From Jonquetella anthropi DSM 22815 (GTDB lineage Bacteria; Synergistota; Synergistia; Synergistales; Dethiosulfovibrionaceae): a stretch of DNA of 64,000 bases. A program made the position numbers and the translations under genes. Positions within the stretch are counted from its first letter, which is position 1; each line of letters opens with the position of its first letter. The notes beneath the pieces are model-generated. The model did no database searches, was not told where the DNA came from, and saw only the letters and a program-made list of their open reading frames with translations. Shown here one piece after another: positions 52,130 through 60,728 of the stretch. The stretch lies in contig NZ_CM001376.1 of the NCBI RefSeq assembly GCF_000237805.1, forward strand, positions 667,010 through 731,009. Direction: 5' to 3'.

Positions 52130-53272
52130 TTATTTAGGTTCTCTTTTCAAGAGTTGGCGGTAAAGCTCTATAAGCTTTCGTGACTCAATGTCCCAGTTGT
52201 ATTTCATTTTCGCTGCTTGACAGCCATTATGCCCCATGCTTCTAGCTTCCTGCGGGTGATCCACTATCCAGTGCAGCGCTTTGGCTATAGCACGTGGGTC
52301 TGTGGGATCGACGAGAAGACCGCAGGAATTTTCATCAATAATAGCTCGGTAACACGGAAAATTGGAGGCAATAACGGGGATTCCACATGCCATATACTCA
52401 AAGAGCTTATTGGGGTTTGATCTTAAATGATTAGGTAATGGTAAAATTACTTGAAGTCCTGCCAGTGCGTGGGGCACAAGTCGAGCAATCTTTTCTTGGG
52501 GGACTTGTCCAATGTAGTTAACTTTCGTTTCCCATGTTGATGTTGAGGTTATTTCTTTTTTTAAAGATTCGTGTTCAAATGTGCCAGCCAGTAAAAATGA
52601 AGGGAATTTAGGCGGTGTCAGTTTAAATGCAGCAATAATCTCGCGAATAGCCCTGATCTCAGTTATGGCACCAGTATAAATGAAATAGGATCCTTTTTCT
52701 TTTACTGCGTCAAGAGAAGGGGCTGGCTTAAAGAGCTGTAGTATGGGGTAATTTTGTACTAAAGTACAGCGTTGTTCAGGAAAACGAAGCGTTTGGCTTG
52801 GTAAAACAATAACGTAACGGAAACCAAAGAAACGAGTGAGCCACTCAATAGCAGTTGCACACAACGATAACGGTCGTCTAAGCCAAACGGGAAGCCAATG
52901 TTTTGTCAATATTTGCTCGGGTACGTTTTCGTGGACATCGTATATGATTCTATATCCGAATAAGGCTAAAAGACAACCAAGAGGAATGAGCTCGGGGTCA
53001 TGAAAGTGAACGATTACAGGATGAATTTTTCGTATGATCTTAAAAGCGGGGAAGAAAGTAACAAAAGGGTTAAGAAAACGTCGAACTCTTGGAAAATTTA
53101 AATCTCTAATGATAACGCCGTTTTTAGATTCGTCACCTTTCCCATCGTTGACGATTAACGTAACAGGAGCCATTTCGTTAGCTAAGGAAGAGCACTCTTT
53201 TGTGAATACTCTTACGTCGTACCGAGAATGAACAATGGTCAAGTGGACTATAGGTGTGTGTTGGTTATCCAT
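52130..53272 (-). CDS. glycosyltransferase family 4 protein
   Basis: 380 aa, GT-B fold. N-terminal Rossmann part with IVHSRYDVRVFTKE and VHFHDPELIPLG; C-terminal donor domain with YFIYTGAITEIRAIREII, FLLAGTFEHESL, NPNKLFEYMACGIPVIASNFPCYRAII, the last carrying the E-x7-E motif region of GT4 enzymes. It overlaps the epimerase gene upstream by 8 bases, so the two are cotranscribed. Substrate unknown. Confidence 0.88.
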   Translation of the reverse strand: MDNQHTPIVHLTIVHSRYDVRVFTKECSSLANEMAPVTLIVNDGKGDESKNGVIIRDLNFPRVRRFLNPFVTFFPAFKIIRKIHPVIVHFHDPELIPLGCLLALFGYRIIYDVHENVPEQILTKHWLPVWLRRPLSLCATAIEWLTRFFGFRYVIVLPSQTLRFPEQRCTLVQNYPILQLFKPAPSLDAVKEKGSYFIYTGAITEIRAIREIIAAFKLTPPKFPSFLLAGTFEHESLKKEITSTSTWETKVNYIGQVPQEKIARLVPHALAGLQVILPLPNHLRSNPNKLFEYMACGIPVIASNFPCYRAIIDENSCGLLVDPTDPRAIAKALHWIVDHPQEARSMGHNGCQAAKMKYNWDIESRKLIELYRQLLKREPK

Positions 53273-54347
53273 TACGTACTCCGGTTAAAGTCTTAATGAT
53301 GATTTGTGCGGCATTTCCTGTACCATAAATATCAGGCACATAAGAAACCGACTGGGAAAAAGCTTCCGCATATTGTTCTGAGCTTGAGGTCGAAAAATCA
53401 AGCAGAATATTCCATCCTATATCGGTCAATTCCTTCCAGCTTGTGTTTTCCATCATGACGCCGCAGCGTTTCCCTAAGTAATATGCTTCTTTCTGTAATC
53501 CGCCGCTGTCTGAAATTACGCAGAAGCAATTTTGAATAAGTCCCATCAATTCAAGGTACCCTAGCGGTTGAGTCAGTTGCCAATGATCAATAAGATCCTT
53601 TAAGTTGAATTCATCAATTCGCTTTAGTGTCCTAGGATGGATCGGCAAAACAGGAGTTATGGAAAGCCTAGCGCACAAAGAGTCAATTCCTTTCAGAATA
53701 GAACGAAGTTTATGGGGCGAATCAACGTTAAAATCCCGATGAAGGGTAATAACAGCATACCTGTTATCAGCAAGTCCAAGAGAATGCTGTTCTGTTGAAC
53801 GGAAGCGCGGTTTCATTTTAACGAAAAGATCGTACATGATATCACCGGCTAGGACAACGCCGGAGGACTGCCCTTCATGAAGAAGATTCTCAACGCCAAG
53901 CTGGGAGCAGCAAAATAACCAAGAAGAGATTCTATCGCAGAGTTGTCGATTGATCTCTTCCGGCATTCCTGTAATATCTTGACGTAGACCTGCTTCAATA
54001 TGTGCAATCGGTATTTTGAGTTTCGCTGCAACAAGAGCGCCGGCAAGTGTCGTATTTGTGTCCCCGTAAATTAGCACGATGTCAGGTTTTTCTTTGAGAA
54101 CGACTTTTTCAAATGCGATCATTGCCGCAGCGGTCATTGCTGCATGACTGCCTGAGCCGACATGCAGGAAGTACTGTGGTTGAATAATACCTAACTCTTG
54201 AAAGAAAACATCCGACATGTCAGCGTCATAGTGCTGACCGGAGTGAACGACAATATGCTCCCATGGAGTTGCCTGCCGCACAGCGTTGCTGAGGGCTGCT
54301 TCTTTGATGAATTGGGGACGAGCGCCAATGAGCGATACAACTTTCAT
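53265..54347 (-). CDS. wecB: UDP-N-acetylglucosamine 2-epimerase
   Basis: 360 aa, GT-B fold. MKVVSLIGARPQFIKEAAL, HSGQHYDADMSDVFF, LIYGDTNTTLAGAL, HIEAGLRQDITGMPEEINR (two catalytic Glu/Asp region), ITLHRDFNVDS and ISDSGGLQKEAYYLGKRCGV are family motifs. It makes UDP-ManNAc, a precursor of many surface glycans. The ATG at 54347 is preferred over an upstream GTG because the fold begins at MKVV. Confidence 0.93.
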   Translation of the reverse strand: MKVVSLIGARPQFIKEAALSNAVRQATPWEHIVVHSGQHYDADMSDVFFQELGIIQPQYFLHVGSGSHAAMTAAAMIAFEKVVLKEKPDIVLIYGDTNTTLAGALVAAKLKIPIAHIEAGLRQDITGMPEEINRQLCDRISSWLFCCSQLGVENLLHEGQSSGVVLAGDIMYDLFVKMKPRFRSTEQHSLGLADNRYAVITLHRDFNVDSPHKLRSILKGIDSLCARLSITPVLPIHPRTLKRIDEFNLKDLIDHWQLTQPLGYLELMGLIQNCFCVISDSGGLQKEAYYLGKRCGVMMENTSWKELTDIGWNILLDFSTSSSEQYAEAFSQSVSYVPDIYGTGNAAQIIIKTLTGVRNG

Positions 54348-54484
54348 ATTTTCACCACCGTGAGAGAAAATGCTCAGGGAATCTATAGAGACGTCAGTAA
54401 TTGACACCTGAAGAAAAATCCCTGAGATGCAATGTAATTACTTCAACATAAACTGCGCGTATTGATGCACGCAGTAGAACGGAA

Positions 54485-55732
54485 TTATAATGTTTTTTGT
54501 AAAATATCGATGAACCGTTGAGCTAAAATTGGATAGGCATGATGATTCAAAACATATGTTTTCCCGCGTTCTCCCATTATTTGTCGCATTTCTGGCGGAG
54601 TATCCCAGAGTTTTAATATTGCATTTGATATTGATTCAGGCTCCTCGTATTGAGCAGAATAGCCGCATCTGGAATTTTTTACGATGTTTGGAATATCTCC
54701 AAAAGCAAGGATAATTGGTTTGCTTGCCATCATATAATCAAATAATTTATTCAGAGCTAGTCCGGAAGAATATAAAGGAGCACACCTACGATCACCCCCA
54801 GCAAACAGAACATCCATTTGTTTTAAAAAGCAAGGAACGTTAAGCTTGGGGAGTGGCGGTAAAAAAGTAGTGTTGTTTAAATTAAAGTCTTTTGCCATAT
54901 GCTGAAGATGTGCTTTTTCTGTTCCGTCTCCGAGGAGAATGAAATGAACGGCTTTGTTTTTTTGTTGTAAAATCTGTGCAGCTGCAAGAAGAGACTCAAG
55001 AGCATTGGACTTTGCATGTCCTCCTGCATAGCCCACGCAAAATTTATTGGCACTGTGTAGCGTATCTAAAACTTTTTGATATTCATTTGGTAATATGTTA
55101 TCAGTATTAGCCCACTCTTCAGGCATAATTCCGTTGGGAACACAGAAGAACTTGGTCGGATCTAGGCCGTGTTGTTGAAGATGAGGTGACGCTTCGGACA
55201 GAAGTGAAATCACTTTGTCCGCATTGCGGCACCAGTAATTTTCAGCTCGCTGCATAATGCGGATAAACGGGTGAGTCGGTTTGTAATTTCCGAGAAGCAT
55301 GGGACTCATGGGCCACAAGTCGTGAAGCTCGAAAACGAACTGCGCTCCCGTTTTTTTGGCAATCCAATGAGCAGGATAGGCGTCCAAGGGGTATGTCGAT
55401 GAAGCAATAACAGCATTGAGATGACGTTCTTTTGCGATTCTCGGCAAAAAACGGTATAACTGCAAAATGAAAGACAGCATATTAGCGATTCGTCTCACCC
55501 CGTTGCCTGTATATGCAGGGGTTTTGAGCCAAACAATACGGATCCCTTCTTCTGTGGAAGTCGTACAGGCACGAGTAACTTTAGGTTGGCACATTCTTAG
55601 ATGGGAAAATGATGCTGCTACAATGGTTACGCTGTGCCCTTGTTTTACCCATTCCTTTGCCAAGTACCACGGTCTATATTCCATGCCGAGTTGGGGCGAA
55701 CCTGCGTAGTGGTTAATCAACAAAATATTCAA
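54485..55732 (-). CDS. glycosyltransferase (WbuB-like, GT4)
   Basis: 415 aa starting at a TTG (55732) that follows GAGGAG by 7 nt; the frame is open further up but would overlap the divergent acyltransferase gene. The start ILLINHYAGSPQLGMEYRPWYLAKEWVKQGHSV (by segments) and FELHDLWP are typical of WbuB-type transferases that add ManNAc/FucNAc-type sugars. The donor domain has FCVGYAGGHAKSNALE and LNKLFDYMMASKPIILA. Confidence 0.87.
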   Translation of the reverse strand: MNILLINHYAGSPQLGMEYRPWYLAKEWVKQGHSVTIVAASFSHLRMCQPKVTRACTTSTEEGIRIVWLKTPAYTGNGVRRIANMLSFILQLYRFLPRIAKERHLNAVIASSTYPLDAYPAHWIAKKTGAQFVFELHDLWPMSPMLLGNYKPTHPFIRIMQRAENYWCRNADKVISLLSEASPHLQQHGLDPTKFFCVPNGIMPEEWANTDNILPNEYQKVLDTLHSANKFCVGYAGGHAKSNALESLLAAAQILQQKNKAVHFILLGDGTEKAHLQHMAKDFNLNNTTFLPPLPKLNVPCFLKQMDVLFAGGDRRCAPLYSSGLALNKLFDYMMASKPIILAFGDIPNIVKNSRCGYSAQYEEPESISNAILKLWDTPPEMRQIMGERGKTYVLNHHAYPILAQRFIDILQKTL

Positions 55733-55841
55733 CGGGATTCTCCTCGCTAATAGATATTTTGTTTTTTGTGGATGAGATAATAAAAAATTAAGAAAACACC
55801 CAGTATAACTCCGCTGAGGAACACAGTATAAGAAAGGACGG

Positions 55842-56603
55842 ATGCAAATGCAAAAAGAAAGGAATCTGCAAGGCATGAACGTCATTATCGAAGACGGGGC
55901 TGTAATTGATCCTTCCGTCTATATTGGGTATAACGTTATTATCCACTCAGGCGTTGTTATTGGAGCTAATTGTAAAATACTTGATGGAGCGATCCTTGGA
56001 AAAGAGCCAGCAAAAGCGATAATGAGCGCGACAACTAGCAGTTCGGTAGAATTGCCGCCCTTGGTCGTTGGCCAAGGAGTAACAGTTGGTGCTTCCTGCG
56101 TATTATACCGTGGAGCAGACATAGGCGATAGTGTTTTTTTAGGCGATTTGGCGACAGTAAGGGAGAATGTAACTGTTGGTGAAGGAACCATTATCGGACG
56201 CGGCGCTACGATTGAGAACAAAGTGGCTATTGGGAGACGTTGCAAGATTGAAAGTAACGCCTATATTACGGCTTTTAGTGCTATCGAGGACTTCTGCTTT
56301 GTCGCGCCCTGCGTCATTTTCAGCAACGATAATTTCTTAGGAAGAACAGAGGAAAGGAAAAAACACTTTCGTGGGCCACGTCTTCGGCTGGGGGCAAGGG
56401 TAGGCGCAGGAGCTGTGTTGCTCCCCTGGGTCGAGCTTGGCGAAGATGCGCTGGTCGCTGCAGGGAGCGTGGTGACCCGTGATGTTCCTGCCCGTAAGAT
56501 TGTTATGGGGTGCCCTGCGCGCGTGTGTCGTGATGTTCCGACCGAACAGCTAATTGAAAATCAGATTTTTTATGATCATGACGATTTAAACAAGAAAGGG
56601 TAG
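55842..56603 (+). CDS. left-handed beta-helix acyltransferase (sugar N-acetyltransferase-like)
   Basis: 253 aa built from hexapeptide repeats (VIIHSGVVIGANCKILDGAILG, GQGVTVGASCVLYRGADIGDSV, VTVGEGTIIGRGATIENKVAIG by segments), as in WbpD/WlbB, which acetylate amino sugars of UDP-linked precursors. The end has VVTRDVPARKIVMGCPARV, the usual terminal loop. SD GAAAGGA is close to ATG 55842; ATG 55848 or 55875 are alternatives. Divergent from the glycosyltransferase. Confidence 0.85.
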   Translation: MQMQKERNLQGMNVIIEDGAVIDPSVYIGYNVIIHSGVVIGANCKILDGAILGKEPAKAIMSATTSSSVELPPLVVGQGVTVGASCVLYRGADIGDSVFLGDLATVRENVTVGEGTIIGRGATIENKVAIGRRCKIESNAYITAFSAIEDFCFVAPCVIFSNDNFLGRTEERKKHFRGPRLRLGARVGAGAVLLPWVELGEDALVAAGSVVTRDVPARKIVMGCPARVCRDVPTEQLIENQIFYDHDDLNKKG

Positions 56604-56696
56604 GCTTTTTGCACCGTTCAGTACGTGTCAAAATGATCTTGCTTTAACGTTAATACAGCGGGATTCGATAGCCTGCTTTGGTTATAGGGCGATGTC

Positions 56697-56725
56697 TTGA
56701 CCTGTCGCCGACTGGCTGTTAAAAT
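56697..56725 (+). promoter_or_regulatory. promoter of the ileS leader
   Basis: TTGACC (56697-56702), 17 bp, TAAAAT (56720-56725), giving a transcript start near 56732. Confidence 0.82.
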
Positions 56726-56781
56726 ATTCGCGCATTTTGTCATGTATCTAGCAGAGAATAAGAAAGGGGGAGAGCGGCGTC

Positions 56782-56844
56782 ATGAGGCAAAATAGACGTT
56801 TTGGGATTATTATAGATGGCGTGTCTCGCTCTCTCTCGTGGTAG
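56782..56844 (+). CDS. ileS leader peptide with Ile-Ile-Ile
   Basis: 20 aa, MRQNRRFGIIIDGVSRSLSW, ending in TAG. The codons at 56806-56814 are ATT ATT ATA. A strong SD (AAAGGGGGAGAG, 56763-56774) lies 7 nt upstream. The three consecutive Ile codons directly ahead of an isoleucyl-tRNA synthetase gene point to a sensor of charged tRNA-Ile. Segment 1 of the attenuator overlaps the SD, so 1:2 pairing would also limit reinitiation. Confidence 0.8.
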   Translation: MRQNRRFGIIIDGVSRSLSW

Positions 56845-56876
56845 CTCTGACGACGAGCTGACGTTTCATGCCGTGA

Positions 56877-56907
56877 AAGAGAGCGGGAGAGTCCCGCTCT
56901 CTTTTTT
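56877..56907 (+). terminator. attenuator terminator before ileS
   Basis: A 12-bp stem AAGAGAGCGGGA/TCCCGCTCTCTT (56877-56888 with 56892-56903), GAG loop, T run to 56907, 41 bp before the ileS ATG. Confidence 0.9.
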
Positions 56908-56948
56908 GTTTCATGCTCTCGATAATCTCGTGAAGAAAGGTGACTTGG

Positions 56949-59702
56949 ATGGCGCAGGATTATAAGTCAACGCTGCATTTGCCTCAGACGGACTTCCCGA
57001 TGCGGGCCGGGCTGGCACAAAAGGAGCCCCAGATTCTGGAGTTTTGGAAGCGTAAAGGCGTGTACGACAAACTTCAGAAGAAGAACTTTAACGGGCCGAA
57101 GTTCTCTTTTCATGACGGTCCGCCGTACGCCAACGGCGAAATGCACTTGGGGCACGCGCTGAACAAGAGCCTGAAGGATTTTGTCGTCAAGTACCGTTCA
57201 ATGAACGGGTACGCGTGTCCTTATGTGCCCGGCTGGGATACTCACGGTTTGCCGATTGAATTGAAGGTGTTGAAAGACGGCGGGCTGGACAAGGATTCCA
57301 TCTCTCCGGTGGAGTTGCGCCAAAAATGCGCCGAGACGGCCCGATATTGGATTGGCCGTCAGAAAGAGGGGATGATTCGTCTCGGCTGTTTCGCCGACTG
57401 GGAACATCCCTATATGACCCTTCAGCCCGAGTACGAGGCCGCCGAGCTGGACGCACTGGCTGGGATGGTTGAAAAGGGGTACGTGTATCGAGGGCAGAAG
57501 CCGGTGTACTGGTGCATTGACTGCCAGACCGCTTTAGCCGCTGCAGAAATTGAGTACGGCGACGAGACGTCTCCTTCAATCTTTGTGGCCTATTCGATGG
57601 AAGATTTATCTTCCAAGTTCCCTGAACTCGCTGGTGAGCCGGTGAGCGTGGTCGTTTGGACGACGACGCCGTGGACTCTTCCGGCCAGTATGGCTGTCGC
57701 TGTGGGGCTCCAGTACGATTATGGCTTTTACCGAGTTGAGAAGCGACTGTACCTTTTGGCCTGCGGCATGGTTGACTCGGTGGCTCAGGCGACGGGGCTG
57801 ACGTTTGGCGAGCCCGTCCTGACTGTTAAAGGTCAGGCTCTTGAAGGCTGCGTCGCGTTTCACCCGTTCTTGGACAGAAAGACGCCGATTGTTCTGGCAG
57901 ATTATGTGACGCTCGACGCGGGGACCGGCTGCGTTCACACGGCGCCCGGGCACGGCGTGGAGGACTATGAGACGGGCTGCCGGTACGGGATTGAGATTTA
58001 CAACCCGGTGGACGGCCGCGGGCGCTTCACCCCTGACACCCCCTTGGTCGGTGGTATGGACATTGAGAAGGGCGCGCAGACTGTGATGCAGACGCTTCGC
58101 GACAGCGGGCGTCTTCTAGGCGTGAAGAAGATCGTTCACTCGTATCCGCATTGCTGGCGGTGCCATAAGCCGGTGGTTTTTCGTTCGACGGATCAGTGGT
58201 TTATCAACGTGGAGGCGTTCCGCGAAGAGGCTTTGAAGGCTATCGACGAGGACGTCAAGTGGATGCCCACTTGGGGGCACGACCGGATTTATAACATGGT
58301 GCGCGAGCGGTCCGACTGGTGCATTTCCAGACAGAGAATCTGGGGAGTTCCAATTCCTGCCTTCACCTGTAGCCAGTGCGGCGAGACGATCCTGACGGCC
58401 GATCGGATTCGGGTGGTGAGCGCGCGGGTCGCGCGATTTGGAAGCGACTATTGGTGGTCCAAGGACGCGGAGGAACTGCTCGGTCACGAGTTAGCTCGTT
58501 GTCCTCACTGCGGCGGAGCGCTGAGTAAGGGAACAGATATTTTGGACGTGTGGTTTGATTCCGGCGTGAGCCATTTTGCGGTGCTCAAAGGGCGTCCAGA
58601 ACTTTCGTGGCCTGCCGACTTATACCTTGAAGGGGCCGACCAGCACAGGGGCTGGTTCCAGACGTCACTTTTGGCGTCCGTAGCGGTGACAGGAAAATCG
58701 CCGTATAAGGCCGTCCTGACGCACGGGTTCTTCATGGACGGCGAGGGCCGGAAAATGTCCAAGTCCTTGGGCAACGTCGTTTCGGCTCAGAAGATTGTCG
58801 AGAAGTACGGCGCTGACATTCTCCGCCTGTGGGTTGCCTCAACCGATTACCGTTCAGATATGAGAATTTCGTACAAGATCGTCGATTCCCTCGTCGAGTC
58901 GTACCGGCGGATTCGCAACACGGCTCGGTACTTGCTCGGCAACCTTCACGGCTTTAACCCGTCAACAGATCGGGTGCCGTACGAGAAGATGGGCGAGTTC
59001 GACCGTTGGGTTCTCGCGCTGCTGAATCGGACGATCCGTCGGGTGACTGAGAGCTATGAGAATTACGAGTTCCATATCCCGACGATGACGATTCATCAGC
59101 TGTGCGTCAACGAGCTCAGCTCGGTCTATTTGGACGTCAACAAGGACCGGCTCTACGCAGATCCTGAAAACGACACGGCTCGGCGGGCGACTCAGACGGT
59201 CATGTGGGAGCTTCTGACGACTTTGACGCGCATGTTGGCTCCGGTACTGAGCTTTACGTCCGAGGAGATCTGGCAGGCGGCGAAAGAGATTGATCCCTCC
59301 CTTGAAGAAAGCGTCTTCCTCGCCGAGTGGCCCAAGCCGAACGAGTCGCTGATCGACGAGGAACTGCTGGCCCGGTGGGATAAAATTCTGGCGGTCAGAG
59401 GAGCGGTCAGCAAGGCGCTGGAGGAGGCGCGGGCCAGCGGTCAGATCGGCCAGTCCCTCGAGGCAGCGGTGACGGCTTCGCTGCCGGAGGAGTACCGGTC
59501 CTTGCTAAGCGAAAGGGAATGGAACGACCTGTGCATCACTTCCAGCTTCAAGCTAGGAGAGCTGCCCGGGGTTCCTGCCGATGAAATGGGCGTGGCCCTG
59601 AGCGTCAGCCGCGTTGAAGGGCAGAAGTGCCCGCGCTGCTGGAAGTACGTGACGCACTGGGACGAAAACGGGCTGTGCGATCGCTGCCACAGCATTATTT
59701 AG
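56949..59702 (+). CDS. ileS: isoleucyl-tRNA synthetase
   Basis: 917 aa class I synthetase. DGPPYANGEMHLGHALNK holds the HIGH motif (66-69), WTTTPWTLPASMA opens the CP1 editing domain, GRKMSKSLGN gives KMSKS (602-606), and the C-terminal zinc knuckle is KCPRCWKYV...LCDRCHS. Bacterial-type length. ATG 56949 has SD GAAAGG. Expression is probably controlled by the attenuator upstream rather than by a T-box. Confidence 0.98.
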   Translation: MAQDYKSTLHLPQTDFPMRAGLAQKEPQILEFWKRKGVYDKLQKKNFNGPKFSFHDGPPYANGEMHLGHALNKSLKDFVVKYRSMNGYACPYVPGWDTHGLPIELKVLKDGGLDKDSISPVELRQKCAETARYWIGRQKEGMIRLGCFADWEHPYMTLQPEYEAAELDALAGMVEKGYVYRGQKPVYWCIDCQTALAAAEIEYGDETSPSIFVAYSMEDLSSKFPELAGEPVSVVVWTTTPWTLPASMAVAVGLQYDYGFYRVEKRLYLLACGMVDSVAQATGLTFGEPVLTVKGQALEGCVAFHPFLDRKTPIVLADYVTLDAGTGCVHTAPGHGVEDYETGCRYGIEIYNPVDGRGRFTPDTPLVGGMDIEKGAQTVMQTLRDSGRLLGVKKIVHSYPHCWRCHKPVVFRSTDQWFINVEAFREEALKAIDEDVKWMPTWGHDRIYNMVRERSDWCISRQRIWGVPIPAFTCSQCGETILTADRIRVVSARVARFGSDYWWSKDAEELLGHELARCPHCGGALSKGTDILDVWFDSGVSHFAVLKGRPELSWPADLYLEGADQHRGWFQTSLLASVAVTGKSPYKAVLTHGFFMDGEGRKMSKSLGNVVSAQKIVEKYGADILRLWVASTDYRSDMRISYKIVDSLVESYRRIRNTARYLLGNLHGFNPSTDRVPYEKMGEFDRWVLALLNRTIRRVTESYENYEFHIPTMTIHQLCVNELSSVYLDVNKDRLYADPENDTARRATQTVMWELLTTLTRMLAPVLSFTSEEIWQAAKEIDPSLEESVFLAEWPKPNESLIDEELLARWDKILAVRGAVSKALEEARASGQIGQSLEAAVTASLPEEYRSLLSEREWNDLCITSSFKLGELPGVPADEMGVALSVSRVEGQKCPRCWKYVTHWDENGLCDRCHSII

Positions 59703-59705
59703 CAG

Positions 59706-59735
59706 ACGGGCTCGGAGTCTTCCGAGCCCGTTTTT
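59706..59735 (+). terminator. intrinsic terminator of ileS
   Basis: An 11-bp stem ACGGGCTCGGA/TCCGAGCCCGT (59706-59716 with 59721-59731), GTCT loop, five T. Confidence 0.9.
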
Positions 59736-59759
59736 CAGCGGTCTTTCAGGAGGCGTTTC

Positions 59760-60665
59760 ATGGATTCCCGACGAATCGTCGTTGAGCCTTCGGACGCAGG
59801 CAACAGGCTGGACCTGTACCTGTCAGGCCAGCTTGAGCTGAGCCGCAGCGCGGTCGGCCGTCTCATTTCCGGCGGTCTCGTCTCTGGCGTCGGAAAGGTT
59901 AAAGCGTCCCGCGTTGTCGTTTCAGGAGACTGGTTTGACGTTTCTATGCCAGAGCCTTCGGAGGAGAGCGTGGTTCCGCAGGACGTGCCCTTTCGTACGG
60001 TCTACGCGGACGACTGGCTGGCTGTGGTTGAAAAGCTGGCTGGGATTGCGGTTCATCCCGGCGCGGGGCGAAAGGACGGCACGTTGGTCAACGGACTGGT
60101 AAAGACCTTCGGCCCCCTCCCTGGCGCGGGACTTCGTCCTGGGATTGTTCACCGGCTTGATATCGGCACGTCAGGTCTCATGGTCGTGGCTCGCACGCCG
60201 CAGGCTTATCTCTTCCTTCAGAGGGAGTTTTCCCAGCGCCGAGTGGAGAAGACGTACCTCGCTCTTGTCCACGGTTGGATTCCAGCCAGCCAGGGGACGT
60301 TGGACGGGCCGATCGGCCGGAGTAGGTACGACCGGCTGAAAATGGCCGTTCGGGCCGACGGCCGCCGAGCCGTGACGAGGTACAGAACTCTGTGGACGCG
60401 AGGAAGCCTCTCTTTGACGGCCTGTCGGATTGAAACAGGGCGAACGCACCAGATTCGGGTGCATATGGCTTCGATAGGGTGTTACCTTGACGGCGATCGG
60501 CTCTACGGGCCAAAGGACGTGAGCCGGCACTTCCTTGAGGGGCGGGTGTTCCTGCACGCGTGGCGCCTTTCGTTTCATCACCCGTCCGACGGCCGGACGA
60601 TGAACTTTCGCTCTCCCTTGCCTGATGAGCTGATAGGCGTGCTGAAAAAAATTCGGTCAGAATAA
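59760..60665 (+). CDS. RluA/RluD-family pseudouridine synthase
   Basis: 301 aa with an N-terminal S4 RNA-binding domain (RLDLYLSGQLELSRSAVGRLI) and a catalytic domain with GIVHRLDIGTSGLMVVART, the catalytic Asp being in HRLD. EKTYLALVHGWIP and GRTHQIRVHMASIG complete the family pattern. RluD isomerises uridines of 23S rRNA helix 69. lspA, often found between ileS and this gene, is absent. SD AGGAGG. Confidence 0.93.
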   Translation: MDSRRIVVEPSDAGNRLDLYLSGQLELSRSAVGRLISGGLVSGVGKVKASRVVVSGDWFDVSMPEPSEESVVPQDVPFRTVYADDWLAVVEKLAGIAVHPGAGRKDGTLVNGLVKTFGPLPGAGLRPGIVHRLDIGTSGLMVVARTPQAYLFLQREFSQRRVEKTYLALVHGWIPASQGTLDGPIGRSRYDRLKMAVRADGRRAVTRYRTLWTRGSLSLTACRIETGRTHQIRVHMASIGCYLDGDRLYGPKDVSRHFLEGRVFLHAWRLSFHHPSDGRTMNFRSPLPDELIGVLKKIRSE

Positions 60666-60698
60666 AGGAGCCCTTCAGTTTGAATGGCTCCTTTTTGA
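60664..60698 (+). terminator. intrinsic terminator of the pseudouridine synthase gene
   Basis: A 9-bp stem AAAGGAGCC/GGCTCCTTT (60664-60672 with 60686-60694), then T run. Confidence 0.75.
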
Positions 60699-60728
60699 AT
60701 GGCTCTATTGATGTGTCTGATAATGTTT

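Larger units (their letters stand above)
56770..56907 (+). promoter_or_regulatory. four-segment transcription attenuator of ileS
   Basis: Segments 1 (56770-56776, GAGAGCG), 2 (56827-56833, CGCTCTC), 3 (56879-56885, GAGAGCG) and 4 (56895-56901, CGCTCTC) can pair 1:2, 2:3 or 3:4. 3:4 is the terminator with a T run. 2:3 is the antiterminator. Segment 2 lies inside the leader ORF just downstream of three Ile codons, so ribosome stalling there would free segment 2 to pair with 3. Confidence 0.75.

Noticed and set aside
56604-56948. T-box riboswitch before ileS
   Set aside because: No AGGGTGGNACCGCG-like T-box sequence or specifier loop; a translated leader with Ile codons explains the terminator better.
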